A stretch of 56,974 nucleotides of DNA from Actinomycetota bacterium (GTDB lineage: Bacteria > Actinomycetota > Thermoleophilia > Gaiellales > F1-60-MAGs149), in contig VGBM01000010.1 of NCBI GenBank assembly GCA_016870485.1, forward strand, positions 1 to 56,974, given 5' to 3'. The first letter of the stretch is position 1; each line of letters opens with the position of its first letter. The notes beneath the pieces were generated by a model that ran no database searches, was not told where the DNA came from, and saw only the letters and a program-made list of their open reading frames with translations. Both the position numbers and the translations under genes were made by a program. Below, piece after piece: positions 33,806-42,644 of this stretch.

Positions 33806-34915
33806 CTAGCGGTTGGCGGCCCAGGCCTCGGCCGAGTCGAGGTCGGCAAGCGGGCTGAACATCCCGAAGTCGAACTCCTCCAGAGCCTCACCGGCCTGGA
33901 CCTTGGCGGGCCAGTCCGGGTTGGCGAGGGCCGACTTGCCCTGCGCGACGATGTCGGCGTCGCCGTGGGCGACGAGGCCGGCGGCGGTCGCGGGGTCGCC
34001 GAGGCCGCCGTTGACGATCACCTTCGCGTTCGAGTGCTTGCGGGCGAGGCCGGCGAGCGAGTGGCCCGACCCGAACACCTCGGCCGTCGCGTCGTGCTCG
34101 GTGATGTGGATGTACGCCATCCCGGCCGCGTCGAGCACGGGGAAGATGTCGGCCGCGTCCTGCTCGCCGCCGACCCACTGGTACTCGAAGTCGTTGACCT
34201 TGCTCTGCGACAGGCGCAGGCCGATCGGCACGGCGCCGTTCGTGGCCGCGATCGCCTCGCGGATGATCTCCTCGTCGAGGCGGATGCGGTTGCGCGCGTC
34301 GCCGCCGTACTCGTCGGTGCGCTGGTTCGTGTACGCCGTCCAGAACTGGTCGAGCAGGTAGCCGTTGGCGCCGTGGATCTCGATCAGGTCGAAGCCGGCG
34401 GCGACGGCGCGGACGCAGCTGTCGACGAAGGCCTGCTTGACCGCGGCGATCTCGTCGCGCGTGATCTCGCGCGGCGTGGGGTAGCCGCCCTCGCCGCGGT
34501 AGAAGGTGAGCATGGTCCCGAGCGGCTCGACGGCGGACGGGGCGATCGCGCCCTCCGCGTACGAGGGGTGGCGGCCCTGGTTGAGGGCGCCGGCGTGCAC
34601 GAACTGCATGCAGGCCTTCGCGCCGCCCGCGTGGATCGCGTCGACCACCTTCGCCCACGCCGCGGCCTGCGCCTCGTCGGTCAGGCCCGGCTGGTGCAGG
34701 TAGCCCTGCGCGTGGAGCTTGTCGACGTAGGTGGCCTCGACGATCACGAGCCCGAACCCGCCGGACGCGTAGCGGCCGTAGTAGAGCGCCATCTGGTCGG
34801 TCGCCCGGCCGTCCTCGGTCGCGCTGACGCGCGTCATCGGCGCGACCGCCATGCGGTTGCGCAGGCCCACGGAGCCGATCGCGGTCTCCTCGAACAGGAT
34901 TGATGTGTCGGTCAC
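33806..34915 (-). CDS. Old Yellow Enzyme-family NADH:flavin oxidoreductase
   Basis: The 369-aa TIM-barrel flavoprotein has the OYE signature HGANGYLLDQFWTAYTNQR followed by TDEYGGDARNRIRLDEEII. FMN-site elements include MAVAPMTRVSA (early strand) and KVIVNGGLGDPATA with GDADIVAQGKSALANPDW at the C-terminus. These enzymes reduce C=C bonds of enones, or nitroesters. GTG 34915 is set by a GGAGGAGGAGG ribosome binding site; the frame open up to 35071 is not needed. A possible promoter, TAGGCT, lies about 62 nt upstream. It could take part in the catabolic region that follows. Confidence 0.92.
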   Translation of the reverse strand: MTDTSILFEETAIGSVGLRNRMAVAPMTRVSATEDGRATDQMALYYGRYASGGFGLVIVEATYVDKLHAQGYLHQPGLTDEAQAAAWAKVVDAIHAGGAKACMQFVHAGALNQGRHPSYAEGAIAPSAVEPLGTMLTFYRGEGGYPTPREITRDEIAAVKQAFVDSCVRAVAAGFDLIEIHGANGYLLDQFWTAYTNQRTDEYGGDARNRIRLDEEIIREAIAATNGAVPIGLRLSQSKVNDFEYQWVGGEQDAADIFPVLDAAGMAYIHITEHDATAEVFGSGHSLAGLARKHSNAKVIVNGGLGDPATAAGLVAHGDADIVAQGKSALANPDWPAKVQAGEALEEFDFGMFSPLADLDSAEAWAANR

Positions 34916-35015
34916 GGTGCTCTCCTCCTCCTCCTCCGCTCGGAGTCGCGGCGCTTCCCGCACGGGGAAACGCAGCCTATCCGCCGTGGCATTCCCGGCG
35001 CCGCGGTGGTGGATT

Positions 35016-35037
35016 GGTCCGACCGATCGTGGTACGA
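35016..35037 (+). promoter_or_regulatory. Two small palindromes before the SDR stub (GntR-like operator)
   Basis: GGTCCGACC (35016-35024, inside TTGGTCCGACCGA) resembles FadR/GntR half-site pairs, and TCGTGGTACGA (35027-35037) is a second inverted repeat. They end 8 bp before the ATG of the truncated SDR gene, so a functional promoter and operator seems to have outlived its gene. No GntR gene is in the window. Confidence 0.35.
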
Positions 35038-35045
35038 ATCCCCGC

Positions 35046-35078
35046 ATGTCCGAACTCCACTTCGACTTCACGGGGCGA
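35046..35078 (+). pseudogene. N-terminal stub of a short-chain dehydrogenase gene
   Basis: ATG 35046 encodes MSELHFDFTGR, a usual lead-in to the SDR Rossmann motif, but TGxxxGxG never follows. After the eleventh codon the plus strand continues as the reverse of an MFS gene fragment. The matching SDR C-terminus may be the fragment at 36260-36634 on the other strand. The assignment to SDR rests on a short peptide and on the local context. Confidence 0.4.
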
Positions 35079-35190
35079 CGGCGTGCGAGATCCCGAGCGA
35101 GGCCTGGACGTCGGGGGGCAGCGGGCCGAGACCGACGATCTGGGGGCGCAGGGTCAGGGCGGCGAGGGACAGCCCGATCAGGAGCGGCAT
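35068..35190 (-). pseudogene. N-terminal fragment of a CynX/NimT-type MFS transporter
   Basis: The minus frame encodes MPLLIGLSLAALTLRPQIVG then LGPLPPDVQASLGISHAVA, which is the first TM helix and periplasmic loop of the cyanate-permease-like MFS family. It ends at a TGA after one foreign codon, where it runs into the SDR stub. About 360 residues of an intact transporter are missing. It starts 50 bp after the epimerase stop, so it was probably the next gene of that unit. Confidence 0.6.
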
Positions 35191-35239
35191 CCGCTCGCCG
35201 ATGCGCGCCGGCGCGTCCGCGGCGAGGTGGCCCATCGCG

Positions 35240-36208
35240 CTAGCGCTGCGGGACGATCACGGCGCCCGCGGCGGTGAGGTCGCGGAAGCGTCCGATCGTC
35301 TCGGCGACGCCCTCGTCGAGGGGGTAGCGGGGGATCGCGCCGACGACGCGGTCGAAGCCGGAGGCGTCGACGGACGGCGGGAACGGCAGCTGCACGTCGT
35401 CGAGCGTGATCGCGGCGTCGGGCACGACCGCGCGGATCGCCGTGATGATGTCCTGCATCGAGACCTCGTCGCCCGGCAGGTTGACGACGGTGGCGCCGTC
35501 GTGGTCGCTGCGCGCCGCGGCGATGAACGCGCGGGCGGCGTCGCGGCCGTGCTGGTAGACGGCGCGGCCGCCGTAGCTGATGTGGAACGGCTCGCCCCGG
35601 GCGGCGGCCAGCATCGCCATGTTCGGGGAGGAGGTGACGCCCTGGTCGCGGCCGACGCCGTAGACGACGTACGGGCGCAGCCCGATCGACGAGAGGCCGC
35701 GGTCGGCGTGGTAGACGGCCGCCGACTCCTCGTTCGCGCGCTTGTAGACGCCGTAGAGGGTGTGCGGCTTGCCCTGCGGGTCGGCGGCGGCGACGCCGTC
35801 GACGGTGGGCTCGTCCTCGCCGCCGTAGGCGGCGACCGAGCTCGCGTAGGCGAAGACGCGGTCGGGCAGGTGCTCCGCCATCGCCTCGAGCAGCGCGACG
35901 GTGCCGACGACGTTGACGCGCGCCCCGCCGACCGGGTCGGCCTTGCAGAACGGCACCTGCAGCGCCGCGAGGTGGACGACGTGCGTGGGCCGGTGCTCCG
36001 CGAAGCAGGCCATCACCTGATCGGCGTCGGTGATGTCGAGCGCGACGCGGGTCAGGCCGGCCGGGCGCTGGCCGACGAGGTTGCGCAGGCGGTGGTCGCT
36101 CGACCCGAGGTCGGCGATGACGACCTCGCAGCCCGCGGCGAGGAGCTCGTGCGCCGTCCAGGCGCCGATGCAGCCGAGGCCGCCGGTGACGAGGAAGCGA
36201 TCCGCCAT
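35240..36208 (-). CDS. NAD-dependent epimerase/dehydratase (extended SDR)
   Basis: The 322-aa protein has the NAD site VTGGLGCIGAWTAHEL (8-23), an acidic strand end (IADLGSSDH) and the catalytic pair Tyr/Lys in LYGVYKRANEE. YASSVAAYGGEDEP is the Ser/Thr loop. It resembles nucleoside-diphosphate-sugar or uronate epimerases and dehydrogenases. Its substrate is unknown. The unit continues into the MFS fragment, and upstream lies the SDR C-terminal fragment, 51 bp away. Confidence 0.85.
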   Translation of the reverse strand: MADRFLVTGGLGCIGAWTAHELLAAGCEVVIADLGSSDHRLRNLVGQRPAGLTRVALDITDADQVMACFAEHRPTHVVHLAALQVPFCKADPVGGARVNVVGTVALLEAMAEHLPDRVFAYASSVAAYGGEDEPTVDGVAAADPQGKPHTLYGVYKRANEESAAVYHADRGLSSIGLRPYVVYGVGRDQGVTSSPNMAMLAAARGEPFHISYGGRAVYQHGRDAARAFIAAARSDHDGATVVNLPGDEVSMQDIITAIRAVVPDAAITLDDVQLPFPPSVDASGFDRVVGAIPRYPLDEGVAETIGRFRDLTAAGAVIVPQR

Positions 36209-36259
36209 GACGGTGGGGAGGATGGCAGACGCAGCAGGCCGCGGCGACCGGCCCGCCGC

Positions 36260-36634
36260 TCAGTCCGCCAGATAGCCCCCGTCGACCGCGAGGGTCGCGC
36301 CCGTGATGAAGGCCGCCGCGTCCGAGCAGAGGAACAGCGCGGCGCCGACGAGGTCCCGCGGCTGGCCCCAGCGCTTCATCGGGGTGCGGTCCATGATCAG
36401 GCGCGTGCGCTCCGGGTCGGCGCGCAGCGCATCCGTCAGCGGCGTGTCGATCCAGCCCGGGGCGATCGCGTTGACGCGCACGCCCTCCGGGGCCCACGCC
36501 GTGGCGAGGGACTGCACGAGCTGCTTGACGCCGCCCTTGCTCGCCGAGTAGCCGGGCACGAGCGGGCCGGCCGCCCAGGTCAGGATGCTCGCGATGCCGA
36601 CGGCCGCGCCGCCGCTCTCGACCAGCTTCGGCTT
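36260..36634 (-). pseudogene. C-terminal fragment of a short-chain dehydrogenase
   Basis: The 124 codons encode the second half of a classical SDR: GGAAVGIASILTWAAG, catalytic Tyr-x3-Lys in PGYSASKGGVKQL, VRVNAIAPGWIDTPLT and the C-terminal TGATLAVDGGYLAD. The NAD-binding half is missing. At about 36635 the frame runs without a break point into a truncated aminotransferase in another phase. It has no start of its own. Confidence 0.75.
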
Positions 36635-36635
36635 G

Positions 36636-37205
36636 CAGGACGTCGTCGGGCAGCGCCGCGCGCAGCTCGGCGATCGCGTCGGCCGCGTGCCAGGTGCCCA
36701 TCGGGTTGTCGGGGTTGGCGACGTAGACGACGCGCGCGCCCGCGGCCCGCGCCCGCGCAGCGAGCCCGGCGAGGTCCTCGCGGTCGTCCGCGTACGGCAC
36801 CTCGTGCAGGACGCCGCCCGCGGCGCGCACGTGGAACATGAACGTGGGGTAGCCGCCGTGCGAGGTGACGACCGGCGTGCCCGGCCCCACGAACAGCCGC
36901 ACCACAGTGCCGAGCAGCCCGTCGATGCCGACGCCGCAGACGACGTTCGCGAGGGCGGCGCCGTGCAGCTCCGCGATCGCGGTGCGCAGGTCGCGGCACT
37001 CGGGGTCGCCGTACATCCACGCCGCAGACGCGGCGTCCCGGATCGCGGCGAGCGCCGCGGGCGACGGGCCGAAGACGCTCTCGTTGGCCCCGATCCGGGC
37101 GGCGAAGGGCCGGCCCAGCGCGCGTTCGAGCGCCTCCGGCCCGACGAACGGGACGGTCCTCGGGAGCGCGCCGACGACGGCGGTGAGGGGCGGGGTCGGC
37201 CGCAC
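36636..37205 (-). pseudogene. N-terminal half of a class I/II PLP aminotransferase (HisC-like)
   Basis: From GTG 37205 about 190 codons encode a histidinol-phosphate aminotransferase-like N-terminus: ARIGANESVFGPSPAALAAI, MYGDPECRDLRTAIAELHG, VVTSHGGYPTFMFHV and VVYVANPDNPMGTWH. It breaks off after AALPDDVL, just before the LDEAY segment and the PLP lysine, and joins SDR sequence. It cannot be an active enzyme. CAGGAT lies 6 nt upstream of the GTG, so the promoter looks intact. Confidence 0.7.
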
Positions 37206-37228
37206 GGGCGCATCCTGCCAGCCACGGC

Positions 37229-37234
37229 TACGAT
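37229..37234 (+). promoter_or_regulatory. -10 box (TACGAT) of the aminotransferase-Pot operon
   Basis: TACGAT lies 38 nt before the GTG at 37273. A GGGAGGAG ribosome binding site (37259-37266) follows, so this unit is leadered. Confidence 0.4.
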
Positions 37235-37272
37235 GCGCCATCGAGAGGAACCACGATCGGGAGGAGTGGCAC

Positions 37273-38646
37273 GTGGCGGTGGCGGAGCGCCGGGAGGTCG
37301 ATCGGGAGCGGCTGGGGGACCTGCTCGCGCGCGAGCGCGCGGCGTTCGCGGCGGCGCACCCCGTCTCGCGCGAGCTCGCGGCCCGCGCGGCGGAGCACAT
37401 GATCGGCGGCGTCCCGATGCAGTGGATGGAGATCTGGGTCGGCCAGCACCCGGTGTTCTTCCGGACGGCCACGGGCAACCGCATCGCGGACGTCGACGGC
37501 AACGAGCTGCTCGACTTCTGCCTCGGCGACACCGGCGCGATGGCGGGGCACTCGCCCGCCGCGACGGTGGCCGCCGTCCAGCGGCGCCTCGGCGAGCTCG
37601 GCGGCGCCACGACGATGCTGCCCACCGAGGACGCGATCTGGGTCGCCGACGAGCTGGCGCGCCGCTTCGGCGTTCCGAAGTGGACGTTCGCGCTGACCGC
37701 CACCGACGCCAACCGCTGGGTGCTGCGCACCTGCCGCCAGCTGACCGGGCGGGCGCGGGTGCTGGTCTTCAACTACTGCTACCACGGCTCCGTCGACGAG
37801 ACGATCCTCGCCCTCGAGGACGGCGTGCCGCGCCGCAAGCCCGGCAACGTCGGCCCCGCCGTCGACCCCGTCGAGACGACGCGCATCTGCGAGTTCAACG
37901 ACCTCGCCGCGCTCGAGCGCGAGCTCGCGCACGGCGACGTGGCCTGCGTGCTCGCCGAGCCGGCCCTCACCAACATGGGCATCGTGCTGCCCGACCCCGG
38001 CTACTGGGAGGCCGCGACGCGCCTGATCCGCGACGCCGGCGCGTACCTCGTGATCGACGAGACGCACACCTTCTCGATGGGCTGGGGCGGCTGCACCCGC
38101 GCCTGGGGCCTCGACCCGGACGCCGTCGTGATCGGCAAGAGCATCGCCGGCGGCGTCCCGATCGGCGCCTACGGCGTCTCCGCGGAGATCGACCGCCTGA
38201 TCCATGAGGACCCCGCGGGCGACTACGTCGACACGGGCGGCGTCGGCGGTACCCTCGCCGGCAACGCGCTCAGCCTCGCCGCCGCGCGCGGCACCCTCGA
38301 GCACGTCCTCACCGAGGCGGCCTTCGCGCGGATGACGGCGCTCGGGGCGCGCATGCTCGCGGGCATGCAGGACGTCATCGACCGCCACGGGCTGCCGTGG
38401 GTCGTCGCGGGCGTCGGCGCGCGGGCGGAGTTCCGCTTCTGCGCCGCGATGCCGCGTAACGGCGGCGAGTCGCACGCCGCCCACGACGACGAGGTCGAGG
38501 AGTGGCTGCACCTCGTCACCCTCAACAACGGGATCCTGATCACGCCGTTCCACAACATGTGCCTGATCTGCCCGGACACCACCGCCGACGACGTGGAGCG
38601 CCTCCTGGCGGTCCTCGACGCGGCCGCCGCGGAGCTGATGGCATGA
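37273..38646 (+). CDS. Class III PLP-dependent aminotransferase (GSA-aminotransferase-like), copy 1
   Basis: The 457-aa enzyme has the class III layout: TATGNRIADVDGNELLDFCLG (entry strand), GDTGAMAGHSP, the PLP phosphate region FNYCYHGSVDE, IDETHTFSMGWGG (Asp binding the PLP ring) and Lys289 in GKSIAGGVPIGAYG, which forms the Schiff base. GVPMQWMEIWVG replaces the sequence found in hemL, so it is not a true glutamate-1-semialdehyde mutase. It would move an amino group from an amine or beta/omega-amino acid. It is coupled by ATGA to a PotA-like gene, so the imported compound may be its substrate. A close paralogue is at 42645. Confidence 0.9.
   Translation: MAVAERREVDRERLGDLLARERAAFAAAHPVSRELAARAAEHMIGGVPMQWMEIWVGQHPVFFRTATGNRIADVDGNELLDFCLGDTGAMAGHSPAATVAAVQRRLGELGGATTMLPTEDAIWVADELARRFGVPKWTFALTATDANRWVLRTCRQLTGRARVLVFNYCYHGSVDETILALEDGVPRRKPGNVGPAVDPVETTRICEFNDLAALERELAHGDVACVLAEPALTNMGIVLPDPGYWEAATRLIRDAGAYLVIDETHTFSMGWGGCTRAWGLDPDAVVIGKSIAGGVPIGAYGVSAEIDRLIHEDPAGDYVDTGGVGGTLAGNALSLAAARGTLEHVLTEAAFARMTALGARMLAGMQDVIDRHGLPWVVAGVGARAEFRFCAAMPRNGGESHAAHDDEVEEWLHLVTLNNGILITPFHNMCLICPDTTADDVERLLAVLDAAAAELMA
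37891..38009 (+). repeat. 119-bp near-identical tract shared with 43266-43384 (copy 1)
   Basis: The tract from GAGTTCAACG to CTACTGGGA differs at only two positions between the two aminotransferase genes, while surrounding codons differ much more often, including synonymous sites. This suggests recent gene conversion. Confidence 0.65.
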
Positions 38647-39716
38647 GCGAGATCGACGTGCGCCTCACGGGCGTGACCAAGCGCTTCGGCGAGTTCACCG
38701 CCGTCGACGACATCTCCCTCGAGATCCCCCGCGGCTCCTTCTTCGCGATGCTCGGCCCGTCGGGCTGCGGCAAGACGACGACGCTGCGCATGATCGGCGG
38801 CTTCGAGGCGCCGACCGTCGGCACGGTAACGCTCGGCGACCAGGACGTCTCGAACCTGCCGCCCTACAGGCGCGACGTCAACACCGTCTTCCAGAGCTAC
38901 GCGCTGTTCCCGCACCTGTCGATCGCCGACAACGTCGGCTTCGGGCTGCGCGAGCAGGGCGTGCCGAAGGCGGAGCGCGCGACGCGGGTGGGGGAGGCGC
39001 TCGAGCTCGTCGACCTGACGGGCTTCGAGAAGCGCAAGCCGCGCCAGCTCTCCGGCGGCCAGCAGCAGCGCGTCGCGCTGGCCCGCGCCCTCGTCAACCG
39101 CCCGCGCGTCCTGCTCCTCGACGAGCCGCTCGGCGCGCTCGACCTCAAACTGCGCCGCCAGATGCAGCTCGAGCTGAAGCGCATCCAGCAGGAGGTCGGC
39201 ATCACCTTCGTGCACGTCACGCACGACCAGGAGGAGGCCATGACCATGGCCGACCAGATCGCCGTGATGCACGAGGGCCGGATCGAGCAGCTCGGCGGCC
39301 CGACGGAGCTCTACGAGCGCCCGCGCACCGCCTTCGTGGCCGGCTTCCTCGGCATCTCGAACCTGATCGCCGGCCGCCTCGACGGCGGCGACGTGGTCGT
39401 GGCCGACGGCACGCGCCTGGCCGTCGCCCCCACCGCCGCGCAGGGGCTGAGCGGGGCCGTGCGCCTCGGCATCCGCCCGGAGAAGATCTCCATCGCCGGC
39501 GGGGACGCCCCCGCCGGCGCCGCGCTCGCCGGCACCGTACGCGAGTACGCGTACGTCGGCGTGGCCACGCAGTACGTCGTGGACACCCCCGCGGGGGAGG
39601 TCCAGGTGTTCCACCAGAACGCGACGCCGGGCGTGCAGGTCGCCCAGCCCGGCACCCGGGTGACCCTCGCCTGGGACCCGCAGGCGACATTCCTCGTGGA
39701 AGGGGAGACCGCATGA
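38643..39716 (+). CDS. potA: Polyamine-type ABC transporter ATP-binding protein (PotA-like)
   Basis: The 357-aa protein has Walker [10 protein letters not shown] (about 37-45), signature [15 protein letters not shown], Walker [12 protein letters not shown] and the switch His in [10 protein letters not shown]. The C-terminal TOBE region (about 270-357) is typical of PotA/spermidine importers. It energises import by PotB and PotC. ATGA overlaps occur at both ends (with the aminotransferase and with potD). The symbol follows the family and not a proven substrate. Confidence 0.92.
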   Translation: MSEIDVRLTGVTKRFGEFTAVDDISLEIPRGSFFAMLGPSGCGKTTTLRMIGGFEAPTVGTVTLGDQDVSNLPPYRRDVNTVFQSYALFPHLSIADNVGFGLREQGVPKAERATRVGEALELVDLTGFEKRKPRQLSGGQQQRVALARALVNRPRVLLLDEPLGALDLKLRRQMQLELKRIQQEVGITFVHVTHDQEEAMTMADQIAVMHEGRIEQLGGPTELYERPRTAFVAGFLGISNLIAGRLDGGDVVVADGTRLAVAPTAAQGLSGAVRLGIRPEKISIAGGDAPAGAALAGTVREYAYVGVATQYVVDTPAGEVQVFHQNATPGVQVAQPGTRVTLAWDPQATFLVEGETA

Positions 39717-40879
39717 CCGAGATCAACCGACGACAGCTGCTCCTGCGCGGCGCCTTCGGCGCCGGCGGGCTGGCCAGCCTGCCCGCCATCCTCGCCGCGT
39801 GCGGCGGCAGCGGCGGCATCGAGGGCCAGTCGGCCGAGTCCGACGCGGCCCCCGCCTCCGTCGACCAGACGCTGGCCGAGAAGTTCGTGCTGTCGAACTG
39901 GCCGCTCTACATCGACATCGACGAGGAGACGAAGAAGTCCCCGACGCTCGAGGGCTTCACCGCCGAGACCGGCGTGCCGGTCGAGTACATCGAGGACATC
40001 AACTCCAACGAGGAGTTCTTCGGCATCGTCCAGGGCCCGCTCTCGCAGGGCCAGTTCGTCCGCGACATGGCGATCCCGACGGGCTACGCCGTCGTCAAGC
40101 TCAAGGACCTCGGCTACCTCGAGCAGTTCGACACCGCCTCGATCCCGAACCTCGCGAACATCTCGATCCCGGCGCCGCCGTGGAACGAGGGCTTCGCCTA
40201 CGGCGTGCCGTGGCAGTCCTACATGACGGGCATCGCCTACAACTCGTCGAAGATCGCGGAGGCCCCCACCGTCGAGGAGCTGCTCACCGATCCGGCCCTG
40301 AAGGGCAAGGTCACGCTGCTCAACTCGATGAACGACACGATGGGCGTGCTGCTGCAGGCCCAGGGCTACTCGTCCGAGACGATCAACCCGGACGAGTTCG
40401 ACGCCACCATCGAGGTGCTGCAGAAGGCCGTCGACGACGGCCAGATCCGCCAGTTCACCGGCAACGACTACACGGGCCCGCTCTCCAAGGGCGACCTGTT
40501 CGCGTGCCTCGCCTGGTCGGGCGACGTGATCCAGCTGCAGGCCGACGACCCGGGCCTCATGTTCTCCATCCCGGAGACGGGCGGCGGCATCGCCACGGAC
40601 TACATGTGCATCCTCAAGGGCGGGTCGGTCTACACGTCGAGCGTGTTCGCCAACTACGTCCTGGATCCGGCGCGGGCCGCGCAGCTGTCGCTCGGGATCA
40701 ACTACATCTCGCCCGTCGCCGCCTCGAAGGCGGAGGCCGAGAAGGTCGATCCGGACGTGGCGTCGAACCAGCTGATCTACCCGGACCAGGCGACGCTGGA
40801 CAAGCTCCAGGAGTTCGACCCGGCGGTCGTCAACGACCCCGCCTACAACGAGAAGTTCCAGGCGGTGATCGGGGCCTAG
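39713..40879 (+). CDS. potD: Polyamine-type ABC transporter substrate-binding lipoprotein (PotD-like), probable Tat substrate
   Basis: The 388-aa protein starts with INRRQLLLRGAFGAGG, a twin-arginine signal, ending in the lipobox ILAAC (Cys30), so it should be exported folded and anchored. The mature part is a PotD/PotF-type binding protein: FVLSNWPLYIDID, DINSNEEFFGIVQ, WQSYMTGIAYN and WSGDVIQLQADDPGL. The ligand is unknown; polyamines are the default, but related proteins bind other cationic amines or amino acids. Trp and acidic residues typical of an amine pocket are present. Confidence 0.9.
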   Translation: MTEINRRQLLLRGAFGAGGLASLPAILAACGGSGGIEGQSAESDAAPASVDQTLAEKFVLSNWPLYIDIDEETKKSPTLEGFTAETGVPVEYIEDINSNEEFFGIVQGPLSQGQFVRDMAIPTGYAVVKLKDLGYLEQFDTASIPNLANISIPAPPWNEGFAYGVPWQSYMTGIAYNSSKIAEAPTVEELLTDPALKGKVTLLNSMNDTMGVLLQAQGYSSETINPDEFDATIEVLQKAVDDGQIRQFTGNDYTGPLSKGDLFACLAWSGDVIQLQADDPGLMFSIPETGGGIATDYMCILKGGSVYTSSVFANYVLDPARAAQLSLGINYISPVAASKAEAEKVDPDVASNQLIYPDQATLDKLQEFDPAVVNDPAYNEKFQAVIGA

Positions 40880-40886
40880 ACGGGAC

Positions 40887-41744
40887 GTGGGGTACCTCAG
40901 ACGGCATCCGCGGGCGGTCCCGTACCTGCTCATCGCACCGGGGCTGGCCTGGCTCGCGGTGCTGTTCGTCGTGCCCCTCTACTACCTGGTCACGACGTCC
41001 CTGCAGTCCGGGGACATCTACGAGGGCTTCTCGCTCACGTGGCGGTGGTCGAACTACGGGGACATGCTGTCCCAGTACCGGCCCCAGCTCGTGCGCAGCG
41101 CGCAGTACGCCGCGATCGCCACGATCGCGGCGCTCCTGATCGCGTACCCCCTCGTGTACTTCATCGCGCGACGGGGAGGGCAGTGGAAATCGCTTCTGCT
41201 CGTCCTCCTCGTCGCGCCGTTCTTCGTCACGTACCTGATCCGCACCCTCGCCTGGCAGACGATCCTCGCGGACGAGGGCGACGTCGTCGGGGTGCTGCGC
41301 GACGTCGGCATCCTCGCCGACGACGGGCGCCTGCTCGCCACCTCGTTCGCGGTGGTCGCGGGCATCACGTACAACTACTTCCCGTTCATGGCGCTGCCCC
41401 TATACGTGGCGCTCGAGCAGCTCGACGGGCGCCTGCTCGAGGCCTCGTCGGACCTCTACGCCAACCCCGTGAAGTCGTTCCTGCGGGTGACGCTGCCGAT
41501 CTCCCTGCCCGGCGTCTTCGCCGGCACGCTGACCACCTTCATCCCCGCGATGGGCGACTTCGTCAACGCGCAGCTCCTCGGCACACCGAAGCAGTACATG
41601 ATCGGCAACGTCATCCAGTCGAAGTTCCTGGTGATCGTCGACTATCCCCTGGCCTCCGCGGGCGCGGTGATCCTGATGGTGCTGATCCTCGTCGGCGTGG
41701 CGCTCTACGCGCGCGCCCTCGGCACGGAGCGGCTGACGGGATGA
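40887..41744 (+). CDS. potB: Polyamine-type ABC transporter permease 1 (PotB-like)
   Basis: The 285-aa protein has six TM helices. The EAA coupling loop is EASSDLYANPVKSFLRVTLPISLPG, and the N-terminus FVVPLYYLVTTSLQSGDIY is typical of PotB. GTG 40887 follows potD by 7 nt. It overlaps potC by ATGA. Confidence 0.92.
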   Translation: MGYLRRHPRAVPYLLIAPGLAWLAVLFVVPLYYLVTTSLQSGDIYEGFSLTWRWSNYGDMLSQYRPQLVRSAQYAAIATIAALLIAYPLVYFIARRGGQWKSLLLVLLVAPFFVTYLIRTLAWQTILADEGDVVGVLRDVGILADDGRLLATSFAVVAGITYNYFPFMALPLYVALEQLDGRLLEASSDLYANPVKSFLRVTLPISLPGVFAGTLTTFIPAMGDFVNAQLLGTPKQYMIGNVIQSKFLVIVDYPLASAGAVILMVLILVGVALYARALGTERLTG

Positions 41745-42577
41745 GGGGCGTCCGCCGCTTCGCCGGCCACCACCTGCTGACCCTGGTGGCGCTGCTCGGC
41801 TTCGCCTACATCCTCGCGCCGATCGCCGTGATCGCGCTGTTCTCGTTCAACGATCCGGCCGGCAAGTACAACTACACGTGGCAGGGCTTCACGACGCAGT
41901 ACTGGCAGAACCCGTTCGACATCCCCGCCCTGCGCGACGCGCTGATCACGTCGATCCAGATCGCGCTGCTCGCCTCGGTCGTCGCCACCGTGCTCGGCAC
42001 CCTGATCTCGCTGGCCCTGGTGCGCCACGCCTTCCGCGGGCGCGGCACCACCAACCTCCTGATCTTCCTGCCGATGTCGACGCCGGAGATCGTGTTGGGC
42101 GCGTCCCTGCTCGCGCTGTTCCTCAACCTCGGCGTGGCCACGGGCTTCGCGACGATCCTGCTCGCCCACGTCGTCTTCTGCATCGCCTTCTGCGTGGTCA
42201 CCGTCAAGGCGCGCCTGGTCGGCTTCGACCGGCGCCTCGAGGAGGCCGCGATGGACCTCGGCGCCAACGAGGTGCGCACCTTCATGCGCGTCACCCTGCC
42301 CCTGATCCTGCCGGGCGTCGGGGCGGCCGCGCTGCTCTCGTTCGCGCTGTCGGTCGACGACTTCGTGATCACCAACTTCACGCACGGCACCGTCGTCACG
42401 TTCCCGCTCTTCATCTGGGGCGCGGCGCGCGTCGGCGTGCCCGTCCAGGTCAACGTGATCGGCACGCTGATCTTCCTCGTCGCCGTCGGCATCATGGCCA
42501 TCGGCGTGCTCGTCTCCGTGGTGCGGGCGCGCCGCGACCGCGCGCTTGCGGCGCGGGCCGCCGAGCGCCCGGTCTGA
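41741..42577 (+). CDS. potC: Polyamine-type ABC transporter permease 2 (PotC-like)
   Basis: The 278-aa protein has six TM helices, with start LGFAYILAPIAVIALFSFND and EAA loop EAAMDLGANEVRTFMRVTLPLILPG. SVDDFVITNFTHG is characteristic of PotC. It completes an importer with potA, B and D. The next gene starts 67 bp on with its own ribosome binding site. Confidence 0.92.
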   Translation: MRGVRRFAGHHLLTLVALLGFAYILAPIAVIALFSFNDPAGKYNYTWQGFTTQYWQNPFDIPALRDALITSIQIALLASVVATVLGTLISLALVRHAFRGRGTTNLLIFLPMSTPEIVLGASLLALFLNLGVATGFATILLAHVVFCIAFCVVTVKARLVGFDRRLEEAAMDLGANEVRTFMRVTLPLILPGVGAAALLSFALSVDDFVITNFTHGTVVTFPLFIWGAARVGVPVQVNVIGTLIFLVAVGIMAIGVLVSVVRARRDRALAARAAERPV

Positions 42578-42644
42578 CCGCGCGCGTTCTGTCCCGGCGC
42601 CCGCCCTCCGCTAACGTTCCGAAGCAGGATACGAGGAGGGCACG

